A stretch of 64,000 nt of DNA from Batkoa obscura. Its lineage: Eukaryota > Entomophthoromycota > Entomophthoromycetes > Entomophthorales > Batkoaceae. How positions within the stretch are numbered: position 1 is the first letter of the stretch; every line of letters starts with the position of its first letter. Below, one piece after another: positions 10,269-22,759 of the stretch. Below the pieces are notes generated by a model. It ran no database searches, was not told the origin of the DNA, and worked only from the letters and a program-made list of their open reading frames with translations. Location: contig JASVEC010000044.1 in the NCBI GenBank assembly GCA_030770535.1, positions 1-64,000 of the forward strand, given 5' to 3'. The position numbers were made by a program, and so were the translations under genes.

Positions 10269-13200
10269 TTAGAGCTTAGGAGGGTTTGTTGAATTTTTAG
10301 CAGTTGCTAATTTCGTGTTATTCCACCCATTTTTACCCACTAATTCAGCTAATCGAAGAACTCTTGAAGATACTAAAATAGTAACGTTAAATGTCATTTA
10401 AATTGTTTAATTAAAATTTAAATTACCAGTTTGATTATCTCTTCTATTTTTACCTTCTCTTCTAAATTTGCCAATGGTATCTACTAACTGCCATAACTTT
10501 GAATTACTTAAATCCTCTTGATTATTATTTAAATACTCTTGATTAACATAAACAAAATTGTTTTTTTTCATTAAAACTTCATTTTCTACTAAAAATTTGA
10601 AACCATTATTAATAGTTTCTTTATTAATAGCTTCTAAATAACTTAAATCTCCTTCATAATATAATGTTTTTCCTAATTGTTGAATTTTATTTTTAAATTC
10701 ATTTTCTTCAATATATGAAATGGATGTATTGGTTGAATTTTGATTGGATAGAATTGTAAATACACTTACAGTACTTAACCAATAACTTTCTACAAATGGC
10801 CATATTAAAAAACAATAAAAATCATAGTTTTCTCGTCCACTATTACGTTCATTATCACTTAATTCTACATTTTCTCCATCAAAATTTATTACTTTAGATT
10901 TCTAATTAAAATAAATAAATAAAATTTATGTTATTATTATTATTTAAATGAATTTACCTCCAAGAAATCAATAGTAGATAACAAATTATCTTTAATATTA
11001 CCAGGAGGATAAACAAATTCCCATTTTAACAGTTTTGATAAAAAGATACAATCTTGCAATAATTTATCAAATGGTATTCTCTGATCTAATTTAGAGCCTC
11101 CTTTTTTAATAATGGTATACATTGCTACTGATACTATTGCTTCAGATATAAATATATGTATCACCTAAATAAAATAATAATATAAAATAATAGTGTTAGC
11201 ATATTATTATGTAATATTGTATTATTTAAATTTACTTGATTTCTATAAAAACTTAATTCAAATCGATTAATTGCAAAGTATACTGGTTCAACTAATCCGA
11301 CTCGAGTACCAATTAAATCTTTAATGATTTTAATTGCTCTAATAAAAATGTAATATTAATATAAATAAAATACAAGTATTAACATATAATATTAGTATAA
11401 CATTAATGTTACTTACTTTAAAACTACATCATCTAATTTCATATCACCAAAATGAGCTACTCTACCACCTTTTAATAAAATATGAGTAATCAACCATTCT
11501 ACTCGACGAATTAATTCAATAAAACCAACACCTCTACCACGTAGCGTTAATAAAACAGTACCAACTAAAGCAGTTGGCATAACAACAGAAGTATTATTGA
11601 TATCCGACATAACTCTAATAAAAATAAAAATAAAACATATTGACATATTAATATTGATTATATTATTATATTATTATATTTACAATATTAAATAATAATA
11701 ATTTACCTATATCCTAAAGCTCTTAATATAATTTTATTATCGATAACTGGATTATCATCTTTTCTTTTTATCATTTCGATGTCTATAAATTCTTTTAAAA
11801 AGAAAGGATCTGAAAACCTTATATCAACTCTTCCCCATTTTAATTGAATTATATTAGATGAACTTAAGATTCCCATTAAAGATTCCTTTTCTTTAGGGAT
11901 ACCTAGTAATTCATTTACATATGAAGATGTTTCAATTACCTAATTAAAATTAAATATTAATATTAATAAAATTAAAATTATACTATTATATAATATTGAT
12001 TTAAATATTACCCTATCATAACCGATACTAATTGGTAATATTAAACAATCCTTATATTTTTGATTTAATAAACCATCCAATATAATATTTAGTATACCAA
12101 ATTTAGGATTTAATAACTTTCCTGTACGTGATCTTGTACCTTCAATAAATACTTCCATGTTATGACCTTTAGCTAATACTTCCTAAAAAAATATTGTTAA
12201 TAAAGCTGATTTTTATTCTTATTATTAATATTAAATTATCAGATAAATAAATAAATAAGTAATTCTTACATGAATATATTCTGTTGCTACTAATCCATAT
12301 AATTTATCATCTGTCCATGATCTTCGAATGTAAAAAGCACCACCACGTCGTAATATAGTACCAATAACTGGTAAATCTAAATTATCGCCTGCAGCAATAT
12401 AAGGTACTGCTAAACCTAAGCGTACAAAGATATAAGAGATAACTAAATAATCGATATGGGATTTATGACAGGGTAATACAATTATGGGTATCTTTTTTTC
12501 GGCAGCAGTAATGGCTACTTGTCGGATCTAATGAAATTAATAATAATTATTTAATATTTAATATTTGATATTGTCTATTAATAAAGCAACACCTTTTGGA
12601 ATTGAGCTTCATTAATATAAACGCCTTGATGATACATTCGAGTAAATACTAAATTTAAAACATAGGATAAAGCTCTAAATAAAAAAGCCCATTATTAATA
12701 TTAGTTAAATATTAACTCATTCATTCAATCAACTCTCCCTACACTTACTTTAAATTAAAACTGGTCATATCAGCACACATTTTATTTAAAATTGTCATAA
12801 CTTTATTATTTAATAAATCTTTTATTACTTTTTTTCGTTTTACTCCATCTTTTATTTTTAATAGTTGTTGAATTTTACCACTTTTGATATATTTTTTATC
12901 AATTTCTTCTCCGTTTTCAATTTTTAATACCATTTCCATAACTACTTGTTGAACTATACAATTATTGTATTAGTTTACATTTGTTATTTATTTATATATT
13001 AATAGTTTACCATTCTCATTATTCAATACTTGTTTTTTGATTTCTTCTGTACTACCTGGTACAAATAATTTACTTCCTATATAATTATCATAACTACGCC
13101 ATCCCTAAAAATAGGACAATATTTTTCAGTTACACATATGATACATCTTTTTTATCATAAATTTTATCATACCTTCCCTTGATAAAAAGCACTCGTTTCT

Positions 13201-13671
13201 TCACTTAATTTTTTAACATAACCAATAGGATCTTGTCGAAAACGGCCTAGGTCTTTAATACTAATAAAAATTGATTGAAATTAATTACATATCCTATTTT
13301 AAACACTTCAATTCTATTGACTTACTTCATATTCTCATACACTTCCCCATCTTCAACTATTTGTATATTTTGAAATTAATATCCATTTTCAATTAATAAT
13401 AATTAATTTTTAATTCTTACCTTTTTCATTTTCTTTATAAGTATCAGTTACAAGTTCATTTTGTTCTTTAGTTTGTTGTTCAGCTGGATAAATTGAGTTA
13501 GTTTAAAACACCAACGAAACAATAATTTTTATCAATTATACCTTTCGCTTTTGCTACCACTACTTCTGCAATTAAATCATCTATGTTAAAAGCAATTAGT
13601 TTTGATCCTTCTTCTTTTGACAATCGGTTTCAAATATTCTAAAAATACTTACTATCTGCCATTTCTGCCAT
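10269..13671 (-). CDS. PlsB-type glycerone-/glycerol-3-phosphate O-acyltransferase (GNPAT/GPAT-like)
   Basis: The gene has about 16 short exons and 15 AT-rich introns, which I could phase through in frame. It encodes the enzyme family that puts the first acyl chain on glycerol 3-phosphate or dihydroxyacetone phosphate. All acyltransferase motifs are present: motif I LPCHKSHIDYL (H-x4-D, near 12465); GGAFYIRRSWTDDKLYG (near 12340); FIEGTRSRTGK (near 12140); and ILPISIGYDRVIE (near 12010, across an intron). The long helical C-terminal half matches animal GNPAT. The last three residues are PKL, resembling a type-1 peroxisomal signal (human GNPAT ends AKL). The N-terminus is charged with no obvious mitochondrial presequence. 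Yeasts use unrelated GAT1/GAT2, so this is a feature of early fungi. The extreme 5' exon (MAEMAD) is the least certain part. Confidence 0.87.
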
Positions 13672-14520
13672 TGCTGTTTATATTGTTATTTATTATTAAT
13701 ATTTTTATTATTATCCTTTTATTTTATTTGAAAATTAAAAATTCAATTAAAAAATTCAGTTTTTATAACTAAATTTATTCATTTATTTGATCGCTTAAAT
13801 TGAAATTTTTCTATTTCTCTGTTTCACTTAGTGCCATTTATTTTGGTTTATTTTATTGAATTTTCCACTTACTTTTCTCCCCTAAAATTAACTAGCAATT
13901 ATCAAACATTCATAAAAGGCACATGTCTCTTGATTAGCCAATTAAATTTTTTGATGACATGGCAAATTTATTTAAAGTGACTATAAATGTATATTCCAGA
14001 TTCTAAATTAGTCCATTTTGTTGATTAAATTCTCCTAACTTTAAAATAATGTGCATTTGATTTTTAATTATAAAGTAAGGGAGAGAATTCTAACAAATTT
14101 AAATATTGAATTTAAGGTCTTTTTAGTAATAAATGTATTAATAACATCAAGTACATTAAATTTTAATATCCATTGTATAGTGCTTGCTATTGTACTAAAT
14201 ATAATTTCTTTTCAAAAGTAATTTATGAAGTGTTTTTTTTCTATTTTTTATCTATCATAGTAAAAATAATTGCTAATAATGAAACAAAAAAGGTATCACT
14301 ATATCTAGATTGAAGATAATACTAATATATAAATCGACAAAGAAATCCTTATCATGGACTTTCGAAACATTTTGATTTTATAATTTAAGTTCTAGTAATC
14401 CAAAAACGCTCAATAAGAAAGTATGATCATTACTTAAAAAGCTAAACCCGTTTATTTATTTAAAAACTAACACCATAAAAAAGCTATATTATAGTATAAC
14501 AAATATTGTTTTATTTTTAC
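13672..14520. other. intergenic spacer, acyltransferase promoter
   Basis: This AT-rich 850-bp stretch lies between two minus-strand genes: upstream of the acyltransferase start and downstream of the nucleoporin stop. I see no ORF, repeat or RNA gene in it. Confidence 0.6.
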
Positions 14521-17500
14521 TTAAATTCCCTCTTCCAACTTCTTAGCCACCAATTCAGCGTCCTGTGTACTATTAAAATAAACCCAAAAACTTAAGTTTG
14601 TCTTAAACAAAATTCGATTATTTTCTTTTTCCATTATTGATTCCTTATTCACTACTGTATCAATTTCTTCTCTATTTCCGCCTTCCACGATAAATTTCAA
14701 CTTATATTCTTTTTTCTTTGGATAATAAACCAGTTTTACTATACCTACTCCCATTGGAGATATACTTTCATTTTCTTTAGTTAATACTTTACTACGTGAT
14801 TCAAGGATAATTTTTTCTTCTTCATTGGAAAGTCCTTGATTAATAAATTTTCGATTATCTTCTTTAATCTCATCTGTCTTTTTCTCATCTGAATTTTTAT
14901 TCTCTATAACCAATTCAAAAGCCTTCATAATACTTTGATTATCTTCCGGCTTATTAAACATAGCAGCAAAAGAAGATAATTCACCCTTTAAATTAATTGC
15001 TCTAAATTTAAATCTTTTAGCTTCTTTACCTTCAATGGAATTTGGAAGTACATAAGAATTCAATAATAAGCTTCCTGATCCTTCAGAACGACAGATAACT
15101 CGATACTTCCCAGTCTTAGTATTATGATTCACCTTAATAATACCAACTCCTAGTGGATCATAACTTTTGTTTTCTTTATTAAATTGAAGAAGTTTGGTAC
15201 GTGCTTCACATAGACTGGTTTCTTCTTCTTCTCCTTTACCAGTTTTTATTAATTCATCATTTGTTCTTTCCCCTTTAAATCCTTCTTCTAATTCTTCATT
15301 ATCTTCTTCGGCTTCTTTGGATGGATCTACGATTGGAGTAGTTGTTGGTGCACTCGATTGGGAGGTAGAAATACTAGTTGTAAATGATGTTGGAGCTTTA
15401 ATCTCTTGTTGAATTGGATTAGCACCAATTAAAGACCCAGTAGATGGTATTTTAGGTTGAAACATAGAACTTCCACTTGAAAATAGATTGGAAGTTTTGT
15501 TCTCTTGTTGAGTTGGATTAGCACCAAATGTAAATGCAGTTGAACTTGAAGAGGTAGCAGATGGCCAATTTGCTGCTTTATTTCCAATTGAGAATAAGTT
15601 ATTATTTGTCGAAGTTCCAGGAAAACTAAATGATTGTTTTTTTGATACATCTGTGTCAGCAGCGCCTTTACTTGCTTCTTGTGTATTTAAACCAAAAGAA
15701 CCAGCTTGTGATACCTCCTTAGTAGTTTCAATCTTAGGTGCAAAGGTAGATGCCACAGACCCAAAGGAAGCAGATTGGGGTGGATTTTTGGCTGTTTCGG
15801 TCTTAGGCGCAAACATAGAAGATGTCGAGCCAAAAGAGGTAGATTGGGGTACATTTTTAGTAGTTTCTTGTATACTTGAACTAAAAATATTAGAATGAGG
15901 TACTACTTTAGGGGTTTCAACCTTAGCTCCGAATATAGATGAAGTTGAACCAAAGGGAGCAAATTTAGAAGCGCTTTTGTCTGCCTCATTCTTAGCTCCA
16001 AATATGGATGCTGTTGATCCAAAAGGAGCAAATGTAGGAGCAGTTTTAGCAGCTTCATCCTTAGGTGAGAAAGTAGATGAGGTTGAACCAAAAATACCAG
16101 ATTGAGGTGCTTTTTTAATAACTTCTTGTGTATTTGAGCTTGAAGTTGAACCAGAGAGGTTAGATTGAGGCGCTTCTTTAGAAATTCCTGCTTTAGCTCC
16201 GAATATAGATGAAGTTGATTCAAAAGGTACAGGTGTAGGGGCACTTTTGTTTTCTTCAGTCTCAAGTGTCTGTTTAGATGATAAGCCAAAGGAAGTAGGC
16301 ATGAATCCTACTTTAGAGGCTTCTTGTATGTTTGAACCAATAGTAGCAGTGTGGACTTCACCTTTAGCTGCCTCAGGCTTAGGTGAAAAGATGGATGAAG
16401 TTGATCCAAAAGGAGCAAATAAACGCTTATTCTCAGCAATTTCAGTCTTAGGACCAAAGGCGAATGAATCTGAAACGTCATTTTGTTTTGGATTAGATTC
16501 CTTTACATCTAATGGTACATTTTTTGGGGGGAGAACTCCAAAAAGTAAAGGCGGTTCCTGTGGCGCACCGCTAATGACTTTGTTTCCTAAGGAGGCAAAC
16601 GGATTCGGCATATTATCCAATCTGGAAGTTCTTTGAGTATTAACCGAAGAATCTTTCTGTGAAGTTGAGCCAAAAGTTGAAGCTTGTGAGGTGAGATTAG
16701 ATTCATTCACTTTACTCGAAAATTGGTTAGAACCAAATGAAAAGGACTTTGATTCCACAGTATTAAATTTAGAAGATAAATTACTAGTCGAAGAGGCAAA
16801 TAAAGTTAAAGCTTTGGTATCATTCGTTTCAGAACCCGATTCAGGTTGAGGTGAAATCTCTTCAACTTCTCCTTCATCATCGTTATCAGCATTAGAATCT
16901 CTTTCAAGCTCTTCGTCATCATCTTCGTCATCATCTTCTCCATTATACTCTTCATCATCATCATCATTTTCTGAGTCATCCTTTTTGTTATCTCCTTCAG
17001 TCCTTTCAGCTTGAACATTATTTGTAGAATTGCTTGAATCAGGATTTTTTTCATTATTTAGTGCTGATTCAAAACCTTTATTAACACTATCATTATCTTC
17101 CGGCTTATTAAACATAGCAGCAAAAGAAGATAATTCACCCTTTAAATTAATTGCTCTAAATTTAAATCTTTTAGCTTCTTTACCTTCAATGGAATTTGGA
17201 AGTACATAAGAATTCAATAATAAGCTTCCTGATCCTTCAGAACGACAGATAACTCGATACTTCCCAGTCTTAGTATTATGATTCACCTTAATAATACCAA
17301 CTCCTAGTGGATCATAACTTTTGTTTTCTTTATTAAACTGGAACAGCTTAGTACGTGCTTCACATAGACTGGTTTCTTCTTCTTCTCCTTTACCAGTTTT
17401 TATTAATTCATCATTTGTTCTTTCCCCTTTAAATCCTTCTTCTAATTCTTCATTATCAGATTCATTCTGTACATTATCTTTAGAACCTATCTCATTTGAA

Positions 17501-19687
17501 ATGCTGTTTCCGCTTTCTGGCTTAGATGTTTGGATCAAAGGTTTATTTTGAAAAATATTAGAGCTGAAAGAAAATGGGTTTTGGGTTGAAATTGACTTAA
17601 CTGGTTCTAATGTATTACTTGAAGTAAAGTTATTTGCTGCAATTGGATTAGAGCCAAATTGAAAAGTGGTTGTAGATTTCGAAGTACCATCATTTGTTGA
17701 TGCAGTGCCAAGTAAAGCTGAAGTACTTGGTGGTAGTGGTTTTGATTCTATAGGAGGAAGTGAACCAAATGTAAATGCCTTTGAAGAGCTTTGGCTTTGA
17801 CTTACAGTAGAACTATTTGAAGCATCTGCCTGTGGTAAGCTTGGTTTTACAGTGGATAGCGAACCGAATGTAAATGTTTTTGAAGGAGCTTGAGTTTGGC
17901 TTACAAGAAAATTCTTTGAAGCATCTGGTACTGATAGATTTGATTGTGTAGTAGGAAGTGAACCAAATGTAAATGCTTTTGGAGGAGGTTGGTTTTGATT
18001 TATAGTAGGATTGTGGGGCCCTGAACTACTTCCAAATTTGGGTCCTATTGATGATACATCATTATCTTTACTACTAGTTGTGTTTATATTTACAGCTGAA
18101 TCTTTAGCGCTCCCAAATTTTATAGAAGGATTAACTTTATTAATCTCCTTTGAACTTGGCATTGTATTAATGGCTTGTCTAGAAGCTTCCATTTTTTCCT
18201 TTTCATTCCTTTCTGCTTCCAAATATACACTTTCCATCATTTGGTTTATAATTAAATAAGTCCTTAAATTATCTTTTAGCTTTAATGGTCTTTTTGTGTC
18301 TTTTAAGTTTTCTTTAATAACTAATTCAAATGCTTTTGCTAATGCTGTTCTATAAATCTCTCTTTTAGTATCTACAGTAAATTTTGATGCTTTAAACCCT
18401 GTAGCCAGTACTTCACTTAAAGGTGGGTCTTTAATCTCAATGGAAGTAAGGTTAGCAGTTGATTTTTGGCTTTGGGTATTTACCTTGGCAGCTCCACTTT
18501 GATTGATCTTATTATCTATTTGATGTCCAAAAAGGTTTCCTATTTTAAATATTTAATTTCGTTTCAAATTATATACAATAAATTTACCTTTTGTCTCAAA
18601 TAAACTTGGACCACTTTCACTTTGGTTAACCTTTTGAGAACTTTCCACAGCCTTAACAGGTGCCTCAAAAATTGGTTGGTTCACGATTCTTTTGTTATTA
18701 AAATCACTGTCTTCATCATCTTCTGCACCTCGTTTCTTTTTCATTGAACTAATTGATGTTGCTGAAGGTAAAGGTCCAGCTTTATTATTTGAACCAAAAA
18801 GAGGTGGGAGTCCGCCTGAATCTGTGCTTATAGGTAAGTTAAAAAGTCCACTCTTAGATTTATCAATTATATTTGTAGATGAGTTAAAGATATTATCCTT
18901 AGGTTTTTCAATCGTATTTGAACCAAATAAACCTTGTGGTGGTTTAGTAAAGGAACTTAAGCTTGAAGTGGCTTGTGGTTTATCTGAAGTTGTTTGGGAA
19001 AGATTATTGGATTCTCCAAATTTAATTCCTGGAGAATTTTTAGATATCAAATCACTTTTAGCTGTTTTTTCGCCTCCGAATATATTTGGTTTTTCACCAG
19101 CTGCTTTAAATCCTGTTGTTGATCCAAAACCAAAACCAGTTGTTTTTACATCGTTTGGTTTATCATTATTTGGCGTATTGGTTATAGAAGCTCCACCTTT
19201 CGCTTCAAATAAACTCGAGGGTTTAATTCCGCCAAAACCTAACATTATTTTAAAAAAATTACTTAATAAAGGTAGAACTTACTTGAGCCAAAGGTGGTGC
19301 TTGAAGGTGCAAAACTTGGGCTCCCTTTTTCTATATTACTAACGGTTCTAGGCGGAAAACCTGGCCTAGCAGTATTTTGCACATTAAAGTTACCGAATTG
19401 TGGAATTTTGCTAGGATCTCCAAAACTTGGAACTATGGGATTAGGCTGTGGAGCTGGTGGAAAGCTTATACTACTAGGCGAGTTCTCTGAGCTATGCCTA
19501 TCAAAGCTTTCAGCCTTTGGTATAATAATGTTTGTACTTTGTACGCCAGGTTGGTATCTCTTTTTTGCAGCTTTAAATATTCCAGATGTCGACTGGCCAC
19601 TAGAATATTCTTAGTTTGGTTAGGATAAAAATAATTATGCTACCTATTTTGATTTGGCGGCCCAGATCCTTGATTTGGATTGTTCAT
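14521..19687 (-). CDS. Nup2/Nup50-like FG nucleoporin with three Ran-binding domains
   Basis: Four exons (19644-19687, 19283-19599, 18588-19238, 14521-18539) join in phase to give 1676 residues. The start MNNPNQGSGPP leads to a basic IFKAAKKRYQPG segment, in the position where Nup2/Nup50 bind importin alpha. Then come many FG/FGS repeats (FTFGSLP, FAPFGSTSSIFG) typical of mobile nuclear-basket nucleoporins. Ran-binding domains lie at about residues 705-820 and 1420-1540 (ARTKLFQFNKENKSYDPLGV, RFKFRAINLKGEL); a divergent third is at about 1570-1676 at the very C-terminus. A strongly acidic Asp/Glu run lies near 853-897. Known Nup2/Nup50 proteins carry a single C-terminal RanBD, so three domains and this length are unusual. 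RanBD 1 and 2 are encoded by near-identical 366-bp DNA repeats. Confidence 0.88.
14938..15303 (-). repeat. intragenic direct repeat, copy encoding RanBD 2
   Basis: This 366-bp segment matches 17092-17457 almost base for base. The only visible cluster of differences is around the LLQF/LFQF codons. The offset is 2154 bp, a multiple of three, so both copies are in frame. Sequence outside the two copies diverges abruptly. Confidence 0.93.
17092..17457 (-). repeat. intragenic direct repeat, copy encoding RanBD 1
   Basis: Partner of 14938-15303, about 98% identical by eye. It encodes the first Ran-binding domain and its acidic lead-in (NEELEEGFKGERTNDEL). The identity includes third codon positions, so the two copies were homogenised or duplicated recently. 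Confidence 0.93.
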
Positions 19688-20745
19688 TTCTATTGAAATA
19701 GTCTATGTAAAAAGAGTAGTTAAAAAAGAACTATAAAAAGAATTCTGATTTTTTAAGTGGTGACCAGAATGTAAGCTAATATAATAAAATTAAGTTGAAT
19801 TTTGATTGGTGGATAGAGAAAAAAGATTGTTAAAAAGTAAAAACAATTTTCAAAAAAACACGGATTTCAAATGTACAATAATCCACGTTATTAAAGTAGC
19901 CATAACATATAATAAAATAGAACTTGCCATAACGAAATATTTAGCTCCAGTTAATTAGTTTTTTGATTTTTCCTTCATCGTGAGTGACCCTAAAATTCAA
20001 CTGGCTGGAATCAAACGATTTGTTATGACAAATTCTACTTTATTATATACTGGTGTCATTTTAGTAACACGTATTATTGTAAAAGAAATATTGAATGACT
20101 GCCTATCACTACCTTAGAAATAGATCATTTATCCTTAAAATGTGGAATTAGACTTTTCATTTTTGACTATTTTTCTATTTTTAAAGCTTAAATACCAAAT
20201 ATATTATAGTTAATTCAATAAGTAATAAAAACATGAATGCTTTTAAAATGTTTGAATATTTTTTAGTTGTTTAAGTTCAAAAAATTAGCAATATGATAAA
20301 AAAACATCTCATATCTTTTTGTGTTTAAATAAGATAAAAATAAACATTTCATTCAAATTAGAATTTAAAGTTGTATTATTTATTAAGTTTTATTGGAGGT
20401 TATAATATTGAAACATGAATTAAACATAATAACAAACTTAATAATTCAGAAATTAATAAAAATAAAATAAACCAGTTTAATCTAAATTAAATTAAATTAA
20501 ATTAAATTAAATTAAATGTAACATTATTTTATTAAATATAGTCATTTATTTATATAAATAAACATTTTTGAATACAATATTAGCGAAAGTTTTAATACAT
20601 AAATAAATATTCTTATAAAACTTTATTAAAGAATACTTACTATTAACTGCTTTATAACTAATATTGTAAATTTATTATTAAACAAATGAATAAATTGTTT
20701 TAATATTATAATTATATCATTAGTATATTATTAAGTTAATAAATA

Positions 20746-20844
20746 GGGATGTATTTTTGTATTTAAGAATTTTACTAACAATTTTTCCACTCAAATAGTG
20801 CTTAAAGATGGAAAAAGTAATGAAGTCAAAAAAACATCTCCGAA
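20746..20844 (+). mobile_element. MITE family A, copy 2 (nested)
   Basis: 99 bp with flanking TA. The matching unoccupied site is in the complete transposon (AATAAATAGCTGCATGGGAG near 50495). There a single TA stands where this copy has one on each side, which directly supports TA as the target duplication. Confidence 0.88.
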
Positions 20845-21123
20845 TAGTTAGATGGGAGGGAGTGGTTAGTCTTAAAACTATAACTAGCTTTTTTATATAA
20901 TACAACTAATATAATAATAATCTCCACTTATTATAACTACTTGCTCTTTAACTATTCATTAACTCACCTATCGATAGTTTAAATAGTATTAGTATTTAAT
21001 AAGTTATTTCCATTACTTATAAATTATTTACTTAATAAATATTAAAACTTTTAAAATTATTATTATTATTGTAAAACAAGCTAAAATTAAAAAAATTAAT
21101 CTATCAGGTACTAGATAATGATA

Positions 21124-21223
21124 TGGGGGTGTTTTTTTTATTTCATTACCTTTTCTATCTTTTAAGTGCTATTTGAATAGAAAGATTGTTAGTAAAATTC
21201 TTAAACAGAAAAATCCATCCTCA
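21124..21223 (-). mobile_element. MITE family A, copy 3 (at deletion junction)
   Basis: About 100 bp in reverse orientation, starting TGGGGGTGTTTTTTTT and ending CCATCCTCA. The left flank is TA; the right flank is not. It sits exactly where the transposon relic has lost its middle 1.1 kb, so insertion and deletion may be linked. Confidence 0.83.
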
Positions 21224-22759
21224 TTTTACTATTATTATTTATTTTTAAATAATCATAATGATTTCTATTAATATTAAATCTAGAATTTTTATATTTATCA
21301 AAAAAATATACTGAAACTATAACTAATAATAATGCTATTTGTTAGTTTGTTTTTTTCTTTCAAAACATTAATTATATATATTATTTAATTAAAATTATTA
21401 TTATGAAATGCTATGAACATTGGGTTATTATAAATAGCTACTAAAATTATTATAATGAACTATAATGTTTACATAATATATTTCTCCTTATTGTACTAAG
21501 ATTTTAAAGTTCATTTTATTTTTATTCTAATAAAAAAATTGATTATTTAAAAAGAATAAGATAATTAAGTTTTTTGAGTTAAACCTTTATTTTTTAGTTT
21601 TTTCAAATTTAGCTAATCACATGTCAAGGACTTGGAAATTTAAAAACTTTAAACTTGAGTTAATTAAGTAAACTCTGAAATAATTTGAACATTCCTACAC
21701 AATTTACATTTAATAAAACTGGAAAACATTGAGCCTTTGACTTAAATTGAGTTATATACCAGTCATATTAGTACAGAAACATAAATAAAGGCATTGAATA
21801 TAAAATTGATATAAAAAGAGCATTAGTTTTAAAACTTAAATATTTTTTCTGGATAACATAAATGAAGATAAATTACCAGACTATTCCGAGTATTATAATG
21901 GCATTACGTTAGCAAAATATTGTTCAGCAGTAAAAAAACAAGCCTTATATTACTGTTGCTTTTTCATTTCTATTTGGAATGTGTAAATCGAGATGGTCGA
22001 TCAAAAAAACACCTTGTACATTGACGTAGTATAAAGTACACCAGAGAATGTTTAAAATTAAAATGTATGCTGAAAATGATAAAAAGTTATTAATAGAAAA
22101 TGAGACTTAGTCTCAAATTTTAGCTGAAGTTGTACAAAGAAAGGGCTCATTTATGATTTGACTATTTGTGAATCAAATGGTAAAAAATATAAGATTGTAG
22201 AACAGAAAAAATGGGGATAAAAGGGTTAAAGATTGAAAAATGTTTGATTATTAAAGTTCAAATTAGTGATGACTTGATGTACTTTGACTTATAGTTACGA
22301 TAGTATTTTAGCTGAGTTGGAGTTTGATACTAAATCATTGATGAGTAAAATTAAAAATTTTATTATCTGTTTTTGTTGATTTGTCTCTATATAATAGCAT
22401 GGCATTCATTAAAAGATTTGAATTAAAACTAACTACAAGGTGATCGAGTTAAATCTTAAAGTTAAATAAATTCAATGTTTATTATACTTAGCTGTTTAGC
22501 AAGTCTTTAATAATGAATTAATTAGGAAATTTTATATTTTATTTACAAAAATAATTACTCCAACTTTTGATAAACTAATTCGGAAATGTCCGTTAAAATT
22601 GCAAATTTGTCCATAATCCAATTAGATGTATGTGAGTGATCTTACAGTAACCTTTTATTGGATACTTCCTATTTTTTAAAATTTATAAAAGTGGCTAAAA
22701 AAAGTGGATAAAAGAAATCATCTCAATTAAGTTGCTAATTAACTGGTAAGGTAACTATC

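Larger units (their letters stand above)
20590..21708 (-). mobile_element. internally deleted, decayed relative of the 50181-52646 transposon
   Basis: 20590-21110 aligns with about 50370-50810, sharing CTGCTTTATAAC and TGGGAGGGAGTGGT. 21224-21708 aligns with about 51955-52640, sharing AATCATAATGATTTCTATTA-like and AATATACTGAAACTATA-like blocks and the transposase N-terminal region. Roughly 1.1 kb of the transposase middle is missing, and a MITE sits at that junction. A second MITE interrupts the left part. The right terminus (ATTTGAACATTCCTACA) resembles the eroded inverted end of the complete copy; the left terminus was not found. No transposase could be made from this copy. Confidence 0.75.
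19688..22759. other. gene-free spacer with transposon relic
   Basis: A 3-kb spacer upstream of two divergent genes (nucleoporin and CLIP-like). It holds a pentanucleotide AAATT run (about 20483-20516), a DNA-transposon relic (20590-21708) and two MITEs. Around 21900-22430 the plus strand shows codon-like stretches broken by stops (for example from the ATG at 22061), perhaps a decayed gene, but I recognise no family. The remainder is featureless AT-rich sequence. Confidence 0.6.

Noticed and set aside
15194-17551. Several plus-strand and minus-strand frames overlapping the nucleoporin
   Set aside because: They are shadows of the FG-repeat and RanBD coding sequence. Their Ser/Pro/Leu-rich composition mirrors the repeats of the real frame, and the same shadow appears twice because of the direct repeat.
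20720-20905. Minus-strand frame in the transposon relic
   Set aside because: It spans a MITE and decayed transposon sequence, so the frame is accidental.
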